Source of the DNA: Cyanobacteriota bacterium erpe_2018_sw_21hr_WHONDRS-SW48-000092_B_bin.40
Lineage (GTDB): Bacteria > Cyanobacteriota > Vampirovibrionia > Obscuribacterales > Obscuribacteraceae
Direction of reading: 5' to 3'
DNA: 46,660 nucleotides
Assembly: GCA_030917395.1 (NCBI GenBank)
Contig: JAUPUU010000501.1
Coordinates: 1-46,660, forward strand
Under the pieces are notes generated by a model. The model had not been told where the DNA came from, searched no databases, and saw only the letters and a program-made list of their open reading frames with translations. Positions 9,597 through 18,727 of this stretch are shown piece by piece (the first letter of the stretch is position 1; each line of letters starts with the position of its first letter). Both the position numbers and the translations under genes were made by a program.

Positions 9597-10685
9597 TTGA
9601 TAGCAAAATACGACGATCCAAGACTAAAGGCTCTGTTGTTCGGCCTGGTTACTTGTTTGTTGCTGCTGACAGGATTTTTCTGGCAGAACATTGTTGCGTC
9701 AAGCCCTTGGTTTTTCGGCTATCGCGGGCCAGACCTGTTTGGTATATATGCTGCCAGATTGGATGGCAGTGGCGTTCGTTCGATTTTGTTTGATGAGAAG
9801 CGTGAACTGTCGCACCCGAGGGTCTCTCCTGATGGTAAGCGCATAACTTTTACTCGCTATAATCGCTTGTTAGGCGGTGGAATTGCCGAAGAGAATGGCA
9901 GTGATTATTTGCACACCGAAGTTGTGATCGCCGATATTGATGGTTCGCATCAATTGTCTATTGAGCCAACGGCAGCGCAGGTTTTAAATGCTAACAGCAG
10001 CTGGGTAGACAACGATTCTGTTCTCTACGTGCACAGGTCCGATTTGACTTCGTTGCCAGAGTTGAGGCTATACCGTTTGTCCTCACGAAGAGCCGCGCGT
10101 GTGCCTACACCGGCCGGGCTAGCGGTTTCAGATCCTCATTGTGTCAATGGAAGAATTGTCTTCCCGGTGGTGCCGCTCGATTTGAAAGCGACGACTTGCT
10201 GCTTGTATACGATGAAATTGGATGGCAGTGACTTTCGCCAGTTAACAGCGCCGCAAATTACTCCAACGTCTGCTGCCCTTAGTTTTAAGCTCGGTGACTA
10301 TGATCCCTGGTTTTCGCCAAGTGGTGATACTGTGGTCTTTATGCGCTATTTCGGTGGGGCCGACTGGCGAATTTTCAGCGTCAAGGTTAGTACGGGGGCT
10401 GAACAGCTATTGACTCGCCCCGGAGAAACTAGCGCTATACCTGAGTGGTCTAGCGATGGCAAGTCAATTATTTTTGCCAATTTTGATAAGACAAAACTTG
10501 AGAATCTTGGACTGTATACCATGTCGCCTTCTGGCTTGAACAAGCAGAAAATTCCTCTACCGGGAGGCTACTTATATACGCATCCGGCTTCTTTCCCGTC
10601 ATCTGCTCGCGGGGCTGGCTCGGGCGCCAAGAGTGACATCATATATGGTGCTCGTCGGGTGCCGGGGCTGCCTGGTGGGCGCTAG
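9597..10685 (+). CDS. Membrane-anchored TolB-like beta-propeller (PD40 repeats)
   Basis: The 362-residue protein begins at TTG, 5 bases after chdC. A single membrane segment (LKALLFGLVTCLLLLTGFFW) near the N-terminus anchors it, with the rest outside. PD40/WD40-like blades are recognisable: RVSPDGKRITFTR, WFSPSGDTVVFMR and WSSDGKSIIFANF, plus two weaker ones (LYTMKLDGSDFRQLT, LYTMSPSGLNKQKI). Such domains bind proteins or polysaccharides. There is no catalytic motif and no tol or pal gene nearby, so TolB function is not implied. Confidence 0.8.
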   Translation: MIAKYDDPRLKALLFGLVTCLLLLTGFFWQNIVASSPWFFGYRGPDLFGIYAARLDGSGVRSILFDEKRELSHPRVSPDGKRITFTRYNRLLGGGIAEENGSDYLHTEVVIADIDGSHQLSIEPTAAQVLNANSSWVDNDSVLYVHRSDLTSLPELRLYRLSSRRAARVPTPAGLAVSDPHCVNGRIVFPVVPLDLKATTCCLYTMKLDGSDFRQLTAPQITPTSAALSFKLGDYDPWFSPSGDTVVFMRYFGGADWRIFSVKVSTGAEQLLTRPGETSAIPEWSSDGKSIIFANFDKTKLENLGLYTMSPSGLNKQKIPLPGGYLYTHPASFPSSARGAGSGAKSDIIYGARRVPGLPGGR

Positions 10686-10845
10686 CTTTCCACTTAAGCA
10701 TTTGCCAAAAAGGTATTCAAAGCCCCTTGCGAGCTGAAATTTTGATTAAGTGACTAAAGCCTGATTTTGCTCCTGAAATGCAAAGTTCCTAATGCTTCGG
10801 CCACTGTCAAGTGCTAGAGTGGTTGTGCGTGTTTTGGGAATTTCT

Positions 10846-11580
10846 ATGCCAACAGTCAACGAAGCGCCTTCTTCTTCCAATACTATGGCGCAAAAGATTC
10901 GTAAGCTATTAGCTCTGGCCGATGGCAATAAGAATGAGAATGAACGCAACTCTGCCATGAAGTTGGCTATGGAGCTTCTGTCTAAGCATAACCTCGATAT
11001 GGCTCAGGTTGCTGATAGCGCTGAAGATGTTGATGTGGTTGAAGTTGAAGCCTATTTGAAGCTTGATCCCTGGATTCGCAGCATTATGCATGCGGCCTGC
11101 ACTCTCTACTACACCCGTTTCATTATGCGCCCTATCTATGGTGGCTACTATGGCGATAGAAAAGAGTGGCATCCCACTTTTGTTGGTACGTCAGAAAACA
11201 TAGATTGCACAATGGAAATTGCCACATGGCTGATTGATTCAATTAGACAAGAAAGCAATTGGCTATTCCGCGCCGCCTACGAGAGGCGCAGTTTCAGAGT
11301 TGGTGCTGCTGACCGAATTTTAGAGAGAGCCAATCAATTAATTGCCGAGGAGAAGCAAACTTGTGGCAGCACACCAAGCAATAGTCTAATGGTGTTGCGC
11401 AATCAGCTTGAAAGCGCCAATCAGAAGTATATGGACAAGAAAAATCTCGGCACTTTTCAAAGCCGTGGTAGCTACCACGACCGCTCGGCCTATGGCTTAG
11501 GTCAGTCGTTTGGCAATAATGTCAACTTGGGAAAAACAGTGAAGCCGAAGGCGCTACCTTACCACTCACCCAGTTCGTAA
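10846..11580 (+). CDS. DUF2786 domain protein
   Basis: The chosen start (MPTVNEAPSSS) gives 244 residues; an upstream ATG at 10792 would add 18 residues with no ribosome binding site. Residues 17-55 (KIRKLLALADGNKNENERNS followed by AMKLAMELLSKHNL) are a clear DUF2786 domain, a short helical domain of unknown function. The following 110 residues resemble the DUF7168-type region that often follows DUF2786 (ACTLYYTRF, FVGTSENIDCTMEI). Soluble, probably cytoplasmic. Its 3' end overlaps the convergent gene by 22 bases. Confidence 0.8.
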   Translation: MPTVNEAPSSSNTMAQKIRKLLALADGNKNENERNSAMKLAMELLSKHNLDMAQVADSAEDVDVVEVEAYLKLDPWIRSIMHAACTLYYTRFIMRPIYGGYYGDRKEWHPTFVGTSENIDCTMEIATWLIDSIRQESNWLFRAAYERRSFRVGAADRILERANQLIAEEKQTCGSTPSNSLMVLRNQLESANQKYMDKKNLGTFQSRGSYHDRSAYGLGQSFGNNVNLGKTVKPKALPYHSPSS

Positions 11581-12287
11581 TGCACACCGCTTCTATCCGG
11601 CCGGGCTTCGCCCATGTAGCCAATCTTGCTGTTGCGCACGGTGTAACCGCCTGAATTAGTTTTGCTAATTGTCGTGGTGGTTTTGTCTGGTCTGTAGATT
11701 ACTGTTGTTCCATTTGTCTTGCGAACAAGGCGACCTTTGCTGCCATTAGGATATTCAATTATATAAGCGTGTGTTTCTACACCATCCGGCAATATCACTG
11801 TGCCGTCAGCAAAGCCATCTTCGATGATATAGCTGCCATCAGGAAAATGACGCAGATAGCAGCTTGAGCCATCGACAAGGTTGAACTTTAAGACTATGGC
11901 TGGTTTGTTTACCGGAGCGCTCTTCTTGAAAGGATCGATGTCTTGGGCTGAGAAAACGAAGACCATCTCTTCGCTCATGTTTCGCATGCTAGTTTTTAGT
12001 TCTTTGGCGGTTCCCTTAGCGACGGCCTTGGCAAAGGAACGCACTGGTCCTTTGTGTTGCGCCTTTTGTTTGACTGCTTCACCTGGCAAGAGCAATGGTG
12101 AGGTGCGATTGCTTAACCATTCTTCCGCCTGCCACTTCTTTGCACTTTTGCTTACGCCAGCCTGCTTTAGTTCTGGTGCTGCTTTTGCTCCTTCGTTGCT
12201 AGCATGCGCCGCATTGATTTTGACAGCACTAGAGAGCAGGAGTGCTGCGCCGGAAAGCAAAACGGAAAGCAAGAAGGTGCGTTGCAT
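11559..12287 (-). CDS. Exported protein of unknown function
   Basis: The ATG at 12287 (MQRTFLLSVLLSGAALLLSS) is preferred over an in-frame TTG four codons upstream, because GAG lies about 9 bases before it and the signal peptide starts at once. The mature protein has about 215 residues. The C-terminal half is a run of short beta strands with DGSxY / PNGSKG / RPDKTTT turns, like proteins that form a beta-roll or beta-hairpin repeat. No family recognised. It converges with the DUF2786 gene and is preceded by the LRR gene on the same strand. Confidence 0.75.
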   Translation of the reverse strand: MQRTFLLSVLLSGAALLLSSAVKINAAHASNEGAKAAPELKQAGVSKSAKKWQAEEWLSNRTSPLLLPGEAVKQKAQHKGPVRSFAKAVAKGTAKELKTSMRNMSEEMVFVFSAQDIDPFKKSAPVNKPAIVLKFNLVDGSSCYLRHFPDGSYIIEDGFADGTVILPDGVETHAYIIEYPNGSKGRLVRKTNGTTVIYRPDKTTTTISKTNSGGYTVRNSKIGYMGEARPDRSGVHYELGEW

Positions 12288-12338
12288 AAAATAACTCAAT
12301 TAGGGAATGCGCAACTAAATCTATCATTGTTTGTAAGG

Positions 12339-13316
12339 CTAGTGAAGCGGCTTAAACAAATCGGGATCAAAGTCTTTTGCTTTTGTACCTTCTTCTAAAA
12401 CGACTTTGGGCAGGCGCTTTTGCAGTTGCTTTAGCTGCTCTGGGCTCAATTGACTTTTGCGCAACAATAAATGGTTCAGTTCAGGAAGCTGATTGAGTCT
12501 CATCAGGCCAGCGAAAGTTACTTTTGTGTCAGCCAGATTGAGTCGTTTGAGCTTTTTCATTTTCAAGATGCTGTCAATGCATTTGTCGGTGACACCGTTG
12601 CGAGCAAGGCCGAGTTCTGCAAGTTCGCTCAGGCAAGATATGTCTTTAACGCAACTATCAGTTATGACCGTGGTTGATAGCACAAGCAGCTGTAGCTTTT
12701 TTAGTTTGGCTAGCATGGGGCCAGCTTTATCGCCTAGGGTATTGCTGGCAAAAGCCAGATTCTGGAGATCTTTGAGATTGGAAATTTCTTCGACTGTGCC
12801 AAGGCCGATTGGACAAAAGCCCACATCGATATGTCTGAGTTTTGTCAGATTGCGCAGCCCGCGGGTTCCGGCGTCGTCTACGTCTGTGCTGTTCATGTCG
12901 AGGCTAACTAAGTCAGTGAAATGTAGCAAGTCTTGAAACTCGCCGTTGTCGACCTCGAGTTTAGAGAGGTTGAGATAGCGCAATAAAGGCACTGGTATAG
13001 CTTTTAACGTGCTTCTGTTGGCGTGCCCAAAGTAGCCGAGCTTTAGCGAAATGCGGCTATCTGCTGGTATGTTTACTGCCCCTCGCGCTGGCTTGTAGTC
13101 GCTCAGGCGCTGATCTTCTGTATAGACTTTTCCTGGTTTGATTAGGCAGTAGTTACCGACTTCGGTGCTGGGAAAATGAACTGTGATATATGGTTGAACT
13201 CCTGGGGCCGCCCAGCCTGGCTGAGCCAAGGTGAAGAGCTGAAAACAGACAAAGGTAAGCAGGCAATGGATATGCCAGCTCTCAAACCTTCTTCTCTTGA
13301 CTACGCGGCTGATCAT
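12339..13316 (-). CDS. Exported leucine-rich-repeat protein
   Basis: The 325-residue protein starts at an ATG with AGGGA upstream. A signal-like hydrophobic stretch (HIHCLLTFVCFQLFTLAQPGWAA) ends near residue 37. Residues 115-310 hold about eight leucine-rich repeats of roughly 24 residues with the LxxLxLxxxxLxD pattern (for example LVSLDMNSTDVDDAGTRGL and LAELGLARNGVTDKCIDSI). This is close to the cysteine-containing/bacterial LRR type found in planctomycete and cyanobacterial-relative genomes. Probable protein-binding role outside the cell membrane. It precedes the exported unknown gene on the same strand by 51 bases and may share its transcript. Confidence 0.85.
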   Translation of the reverse strand: MISRVVKRRRFESWHIHCLLTFVCFQLFTLAQPGWAAPGVQPYITVHFPSTEVGNYCLIKPGKVYTEDQRLSDYKPARGAVNIPADSRISLKLGYFGHANRSTLKAIPVPLLRYLNLSKLEVDNGEFQDLLHFTDLVSLDMNSTDVDDAGTRGLRNLTKLRHIDVGFCPIGLGTVEEISNLKDLQNLAFASNTLGDKAGPMLAKLKKLQLLVLSTTVITDSCVKDISCLSELAELGLARNGVTDKCIDSILKMKKLKRLNLADTKVTFAGLMRLNQLPELNHLLLRKSQLSPEQLKQLQKRLPKVVLEEGTKAKDFDPDLFKPLH

Positions 13317-13429
13317 ATCTTTTACTTTAATCCCTGGGCCAGTTTAAAAACAAGGTTCAGGTCGATTTGCTTTGATTGGGCCTAACAGCTTGGCGGTCTT
13401 GCTGTCCGTGATTGCGTCTTCAGTATGGT

Positions 13430-13435
13430 TATAAT
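13430..13435 (+). promoter_or_regulatory. Candidate -10 box for the caspase-like gene
   Basis: A perfect TATAAT lies here. No good -35 is present at 16-18 bases (TTGCGT is 12 bases upstream, TTGCTG 25). If it is used, transcription would start near 13442. This would rule out the TTG at 13435 as start codon and favour the in-frame TTG at 13465. Confidence 0.35.
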
Positions 13436-15585
13436 TGACTGACATTCAAGGATCAGGCGTTATTTTGAGTCGAGATTATTTAAGAAAGAGCCGTCGAGGC
13501 AATTGTCCTAGCCGTTGTGCGGCTATGCTTCTCAGTCTTTTTGTTTTGGGCTTTACTCCTGCTATTGCAGAAGAGAAAGCAACAGGCGCAAATGCTGACA
13601 GTAGCGCTGAGGATACGCCGGCTATCAATCGGCCAATTCGTGATAAGTGGGCACTGGTTGTTGGTGTCAGCGAGTTTGCTAATCCAGCGCTCAATCTTAA
13701 GTACTCGGCCAAAGATGCCAAAGATTTTGCCGACTATTTGGTTAAGGAGGCCGACTTCGCCCCTGACCACGTTAAGGTTTTACTCAATAAAGATGCCACA
13801 GAAAGGCGCATTCTCTCTGAACTGGGCGACCGCTGGTTGCCTCGGGTAGCTAATCCTGATGATCTGGTGGTTATTTTTGTTTCTACTCATGGTAGCGGTG
13901 CTGAGCTTGATGTGGGTGGTCAGAATTACCTGATTGCTTACGATACCGACGTGCAAGACTTGTACACAACTGGTGTGCCGATGCAACGCTTGGCAAAAGA
14001 TATAAAAGATCGAGTGCACTGCGATCGTGTAGTGATTTTTCTTGATGCTTGTCACAGCGGTGGTGTTAAGTCTGAATCAAAGGGCCTGACACGCACCGGG
14101 GTCGATGCTTCAGAGTTAGCCATTGGTTCTGGTCGCATGGTCATTGCATCGAGCGCTGAGGATCAGGTTTCGTGGGAGAGTAAGAACGGCACTAATGGCG
14201 TTTTTACAGCGGCCTTGTTGCAGTCGCTGCGCAAGAAAGGCAAAGAAACTACTGTTGGAGAAATGTTTACCGAACTCAAAGACCGAGTGCAAGATCAAGT
14301 TTTGAGAGAACGGGGCCGCTTACAGACTCCGGTATTAGAGAGTAAGTGGAAAGGAAACGATCTTTGCATTGCGGCCGCTCCGGTGTCGCGGCGCCCTGGC
14401 CTTAATATCGAGCCGAGAATTGAGGCGCCCACTAAAGCTGTTGCAGACCCCCTGCCAGCTAATCCAGTAGTTCCGGTGGCACAAGCGGTGCCAGTTACTA
14501 AAGTTGCGCCTCCAGCTTCGACTGTAGCATCGCTGCCATTAACGTCAAGAAATACTCCTAGCACTTTGTCGCCGCTCTATGTTAAGCCTGGTCTCTTAGT
14601 TGTTCCCGGTGTATCGGTCGGGCGCACTAGCATTGGTATGAATCGCCAGGCAGTCGAGAACCTGCTCGGCAAGCCTAGTAGTGAGAATTCCGGTACTCTG
14701 GTTTATCGCACTTCTGATCATAAGTACTTTCTGGCCCTTCGGCTAAGTGGTGATTCTGTTAGTGAAATTATGTTTTCTTCGCCTGCATTTGTCACTGCTG
14801 GTGGTGTTGGTATCGATAGCTTTGCCAGCAATAAAGCATCTCTGAAGTTCTCAGACTTAGCCGGGCCGTATAAGACCTATGAGACTGGTGGTCTTTCCTT
14901 TGTGGTGAAAGATGGTAGTGAGCTTCCTCAGTTTGCTGTGGTGCATAAAGGACAGCTCGTTGCACCAGAAAAATTGGCTGCCAGTTTAGGCGTGCCTGCA
15001 AGTACTAGTGACAGTCCAAGCTCGTCAACTGGCGCTACTAACGTTATTGTGCCGGGGCAATCATTCGCTAAAATCAGGCTCGGTATGACCAAGGCTCAGG
15101 TGGTTGCTCTTCTTGGTCGACCAACTAGTGAAAGCGAGAATGTCATTTGCTATCGCACTAGAGATAAGCGCTATTTCTTGATTATTCGTACTGAGGCCGA
15201 CAAGGTTTCTGATGTACTCTTCAATTCTCCTGCCTATGCCACTGCTAGCGGTATCGCTGTCTCTAATTATATGCTAGAGACGAGTCGGGTTGCTTTCCAG
15301 CCTCCTCACCGTCCAACGGCCAGACCGGTAGATATTTTCACTCTCAAAGATGGTGGTCTTTCTTTCTTCCAGCCTTTGAACTGGCCAACTCCGGTGGGTT
15401 GGGTGCACGAAAAATCGGCCTCAGCTAACGATGTTGATTGGCTAGCTAAGGTTCGCTCTGAGATGTTTCCTGACACAATCTTGCCTTTTGCCCCTAATCA
15501 ACCCCGTATGTTCAACAGGGGTAATAAGCCCATGATTGGCCCTGGTGCAAGAGGCAGACGGCGAGTTGGGTACAACTGGCAGTGA
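13435..15585 (+). CDS. Exported caspase-like (C14) peptidase with duplicated C-terminal domain
   Basis: The longest frame has 716 residues from a TTG; a TTG at 13465 (AAGGATCAGG upstream) is equally plausible. The hydrophobic stretch MLLSLFVLGFTPAIAEE is a signal peptide. Residues 62-295 form a metacaspase-like p20 domain: KWALVVGVSEF, catalytic His152 in VSTHGSG and catalytic Cys206 in FLDACHSGG. A Pro/Val-rich linker follows. Then come two copies of a domain starting near residues 391 and 539, each with SIGM/RLGM-x-K/RQAV-x-LLG-x-P and a YRT-DxxYFL core, like the SmpA/OmlA (BamE-like) fold. The stop codon overlaps the ATG of the SDR gene by one base. Confidence 0.9.
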   Translation: MTDIQGSGVILSRDYLRKSRRGNCPSRCAAMLLSLFVLGFTPAIAEEKATGANADSSAEDTPAINRPIRDKWALVVGVSEFANPALNLKYSAKDAKDFADYLVKEADFAPDHVKVLLNKDATERRILSELGDRWLPRVANPDDLVVIFVSTHGSGAELDVGGQNYLIAYDTDVQDLYTTGVPMQRLAKDIKDRVHCDRVVIFLDACHSGGVKSESKGLTRTGVDASELAIGSGRMVIASSAEDQVSWESKNGTNGVFTAALLQSLRKKGKETTVGEMFTELKDRVQDQVLRERGRLQTPVLESKWKGNDLCIAAAPVSRRPGLNIEPRIEAPTKAVADPLPANPVVPVAQAVPVTKVAPPASTVASLPLTSRNTPSTLSPLYVKPGLLVVPGVSVGRTSIGMNRQAVENLLGKPSSENSGTLVYRTSDHKYFLALRLSGDSVSEIMFSSPAFVTAGGVGIDSFASNKASLKFSDLAGPYKTYETGGLSFVVKDGSELPQFAVVHKGQLVAPEKLAASLGVPASTSDSPSSSTGATNVIVPGQSFAKIRLGMTKAQVVALLGRPTSESENVICYRTRDKRYFLIIRTEADKVSDVLFNSPAYATASGIAVSNYMLETSRVAFQPPHRPTARPVDIFTLKDGGLSFFQPLNWPTPVGWVHEKSASANDVDWLAKVRSEMFPDTILPFAPNQPRMFNRGNKPMIGPGARGRRRVGYNWQ

Positions 15586-16328
15586 TGAATTTAGATACTA
15601 AAGTTGCACTTGTTACCGGTATTTCGCGCGGAATTGGTAAGGCAATAGCGGAGCAATTAGCCGCGGATGGTTTTAAGCTTTATGGCACTTTCAATACAGG
15701 CGAAGCCGAAGCTAGAGAGCTGCGGAATAGTTTGGGCAATCTCGAAATCTTTCAGGTCGATTTCACTTGCCGCCAGAATACGCTTAGCTTAATCGATAGG
15801 CTTCACGGCATAAAGTTTGATGCAATTATCAACAATGCTGGCATGTATCAAGCTGAAAATTTCAATGAGTTTGATTTTGCTGCCTGGGATGCCACATTCG
15901 AAGTTAATTTGAATACTCCTCTATTGCTGGCACTTAAGCTCAAAGAGAATTTGAATGATGGTGGCACCATCGTCAATATTTCTAGCACTGACGGCTTTAC
16001 TGGCTCTTTCAATAGTATTGCCTATGCGGCTAGCAAAGCTGGCTTGATCAGTTTGACAAAGAGTCTAGCCAATTTGCTAGGTCCAAGAGCGATAAGAGTT
16101 GTAGGTATTGCTCCGGGCTGGATTAATGGCACGGGTATGAACACCGATGCTTCTTTTGAAGCTGCCCAGTTGGCCTCTTTGGGGCGCAACGGTACGCCTG
16201 CAGAAATTGCTCAACTGGTAAGTTTTTTGATTTCGCCTAAGGCTAGCTTCATCACCGGCACTACCATGGTGGTTGATGGTGGCTACACAGGGGTAGACTA
16301 CATAATGAAGAAAGAGGCTGGTGTTTAG
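15585..16328 (+). CDS. Short-chain dehydrogenase/reductase (FabG-like)
   Basis: This 247-residue cytoplasmic oxidoreductase starts at the ATG of TGATG, overlapping the caspase-like gene by one base; a GTG one codon earlier is possible. Classical SDR features are all present: the NAD(P) motif TGISRGIGKA near residue 13, NNAG near residue 85, catalytic Ser in NISSTDG near residue 133, Tyr147 and Lys151 in YAASKAG, and PGWINGTGM after. The C-terminal ITGTTMVVDGGY is typical. Substrate unknown. The coupling to an exported peptidase suggests shared transcription, not a shared pathway. Confidence 0.92.
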   Translation: MNLDTKVALVTGISRGIGKAIAEQLAADGFKLYGTFNTGEAEARELRNSLGNLEIFQVDFTCRQNTLSLIDRLHGIKFDAIINNAGMYQAENFNEFDFAAWDATFEVNLNTPLLLALKLKENLNDGGTIVNISSTDGFTGSFNSIAYAASKAGLISLTKSLANLLGPRAIRVVGIAPGWINGTGMNTDASFEAAQLASLGRNGTPAEIAQLVSFLISPKASFITGTTMVVDGGYTGVDYIMKKEAGV

Positions 16329-16344
16329 TTCGAGCTGGTAGCCT

Positions 16345-17715
16345 CTAGACAAATATTTTCATGCCAGCTTTTTGTGCTGCATAAATTAGATCGACATCGG
16401 GATAGTCTTCATCTTCTGATTGAAAGACAGAATCGCACAGTACTTCTCTCCATTCATTCTCATCGTCGCTATAGGTACTAGCGTTTATGTTGCCGCGAAC
16501 AAATCCATCATGGTCTAGTAATAGATAGGCCTGAGCTGTAAGATCTCCGCCTATGCGCATAGTCCCGTCGTTATATTCGCCGACCACCAGACCATTGGCA
16601 CGCAGTTCCTCCAGCACTACTATCGGTGCACCCGCTTTGATCAAATTGTTGGTTGCGAGGTTGCCACCAACAAAGAGTAATGGGCCGCCCTCTAAAGTTC
16701 GATTGATAATATCGCCCTCTACTGTCAGGTCGCCCATGCAGCAGACAGCTACTATTTCGTTTCGCTCCACCCATTGCTCTTGCCAATCTAGTATGAGTAG
16801 TCCAGGCAAGACGCAGTTGTTCGGCAAAATCAGTACCTTCCCATTGTTATAGGCCTCAAGTTGAAAACTTATTGCTTCAGCAAAAGATTGCGGATATGAA
16901 TTCTTATCTCGATTGAACTCAATTTTATCTTTTATCAACTTGTCTATCGCTGCGCTGATCTCCGTTACAGCTACTAGATTGCCCAGGGCTGTGGCATCTA
17001 TTCCGCTGCCACTTAGTTCAATCCTTTGTGGACGCACCACTTCTGGTGTCGCTTGCTGATTGGCACTCTGCTCAGGGCTTAGCCAAATCGTTTTACCAGC
17101 ACAGCCCAGCGCTCTAACTTTTGCGCTATCCAACCAGCCTTTTTCTAGGGCATCGGTTTGAAATATTCGAGATAGTTCCTTTCTCCCATGCTCTTTGGCG
17201 GCATTGAATGAACGGCAGTTGTATCCACCGGCGATAACGTGACCAGCAATACCGCCCTGTTCTTTTACTCGGGGAATGTATCCCAGGCACTCTAGCTTTC
17301 CTCCCACGCGCATCGGCCCGTCGTTATATTCACCTATAAAGTAAGTCGTCTCGATATTTCCCAGCACAATGAGCGGCATGCCGCCTTTAAGTATGTTGGT
17401 GCAGGTGAGGTTACCTTGCACAAATAGCAGAGGCCAGTACTCATAGTCGTCAATGAGCAGTTCTCCATCTATAGTGAGGTCGCCGAAACAAAAGAGCATG
17501 GCAATTTTTTCTTTTGATAAGGGCCCATCTCTTGTAGAAAGGAACAAGTCACCAGCGATTGTTGTATCGTCTGAGCAAACCAGGGCTTTATTGGAGCTGG
17601 TGTGATGACCAGGTATGCTAAAAAGCAACGATGCATCTGCGATCTTGTGCTCAAGTGCCAATTGCTTTGCCCGTTCTAGTGGTTTCGACAAACTTGTTTG
17701 CTTAAATGGTTCCAT
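16345..17715 (-). CDS. Internally duplicated beta-rich protein (bactofilin-like appearance)
   Basis: The 456-residue protein has no signal peptide. Residues 72-145 and 320-395 are clear copies of each other. Both have a CxGDLTxxG strand, PLLFVxGNL, a second strand pair (NILKGGMPLIVL / NLIKAGAPIVVL), the motif GEYNDG (128-133 and 379-384) and MR[VI]GG. The short hydrophobic strands broken by G/N turns suggest a right-handed beta-helix such as in bactofilins, but I cannot assign that family. Each copy is followed by a Tyr-rich xxYIPR/YLLLDHDG segment. It converges with the SDR gene (16 bases apart). Confidence 0.8.
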   Translation of the reverse strand: MEPFKQTSLSKPLERAKQLALEHKIADASLLFSIPGHHTSSNKALVCSDDTTIAGDLFLSTRDGPLSKEKIAMLFCFGDLTIDGELLIDDYEYWPLLFVQGNLTCTNILKGGMPLIVLGNIETTYFIGEYNDGPMRVGGKLECLGYIPRVKEQGGIAGHVIAGGYNCRSFNAAKEHGRKELSRIFQTDALEKGWLDSAKVRALGCAGKTIWLSPEQSANQQATPEVVRPQRIELSGSGIDATALGNLVAVTEISAAIDKLIKDKIEFNRDKNSYPQSFAEAISFQLEAYNNGKVLILPNNCVLPGLLILDWQEQWVERNEIVAVCCMGDLTVEGDIINRTLEGGPLLFVGGNLATNNLIKAGAPIVVLEELRANGLVVGEYNDGTMRIGGDLTAQAYLLLDHDGFVRGNINASTYSDDENEWREVLCDSVFQSEDEDYPDVDLIYAAQKAGMKIFV

Positions 17716-17908
17716 TTTCTCAATCCATACTTCTGCTGTTTCAACTCTAATTACAGTCTGCCGTGGAAAGTTAGGGACAAGCTAGGGCAATTTTATGATG
17801 GTCATGTATAAGCCGACCCAGTTTTTCTATCAACCTTGCGATTGATGACATGTGTCGCTGTGTTAGGCTACTGTAGTAGCGACTGCTGATACTAAGAGGG
17901 TATGTCAA

Positions 17909-18709
17909 GTGACCGCGTTTTATAAGCAGTTCTGTCAGCTACACAGGCAAGAGCGGAAGCAATGGTTCTCGCTGCCAACTTTCGGCTGCTTGTCATTAGT
18001 GCTAACTACTCTCATTTCTATAACAGCTCTGGCTGGTGAAGCGAAGCCCCCTGAGAGTCATGCAATTAGAACCTCAGGGCGAAAATTGACAGCTAGTATG
18101 AACTGTAAGAGTTGCCACATAATCGAGGGTGACGGTGGTTTAATTGGGCCACCTCTTGACGGAATTGGTGACCATCGCACGGTCGATCAGATTTTTCGGC
18201 GCTTGAGCAGCGGTAAAGGTAAAACAAAACTTCCGAATCATTTTACTGTCGCTGAGTTGATGACTCACGTTCGGCTGCCGCATAGTGAAGCCCGTTCTAT
18301 TGCTATTTATCTCTCAAACTTGCCAGAATGCACTGTAAAGTGGGATTTAAAGGGCCACGAGGCCGCTCCTTCTGACGAGATTCCACCAGGCTTTCACTTT
18401 AAACCTCGTCAGTCAGACGCTTCTACTGAGCAAGGCAAAGAACTTTATCTCACCCACGGCTGTGCCGCTTGTCACACCATTGGCTCTTCTGGTGGCCGTA
18501 CTGGCCCCAATCTAGAAGGCGTAGGTGCGCGCTACAGTCGCACCTTTATTGAGAGTCGTATCGCCAGCGGTGCAATTTATGCTGCCGCACGCAAGGGCAA
18601 TTATGCTCCGACAAAGTTTGCCATGCCACCAACAGAGATACCGGAAAAAGAAGTAAAACTAATTACTGATTTTCTCTTGACCCTTCCGGTTAAAGGCTCA
18701 GCTAAGTAA
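17909..18709 (+). CDS. Exported diheme cytochrome c
   Basis: The 266-residue protein starts at a GTG with AGAGGG 8 bases upstream. A signal or anchor segment (CLSLVLTTLISITALAG) ends near residue 47. Two class I cytochrome c domains follow. The first has heme site CKSCH at residues 66-70 and the second has CAACH at 185-189. The second domain has the usual Met ligand context (FAMPPTEIPE). At the corresponding place in the first domain the sequence reads VRLPHSEA, with Leu before Pro, so its sixth ligand is not the standard Met. It probably carries electrons in the periplasm, partner unknown. The gene converges with a 56-aa Cys-rich protein. Confidence 0.92.
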   Translation: MTAFYKQFCQLHRQERKQWFSLPTFGCLSLVLTTLISITALAGEAKPPESHAIRTSGRKLTASMNCKSCHIIEGDGGLIGPPLDGIGDHRTVDQIFRRLSSGKGKTKLPNHFTVAELMTHVRLPHSEARSIAIYLSNLPECTVKWDLKGHEAAPSDEIPPGFHFKPRQSDASTEQGKELYLTHGCAACHTIGSSGGRTGPNLEGVGARYSRTFIESRIASGAIYAAARKGNYAPTKFAMPPTEIPEKEVKLITDFLLTLPVKGSAK

Positions 18710-18727
18710 AATTAGTCAGGATGGCTG

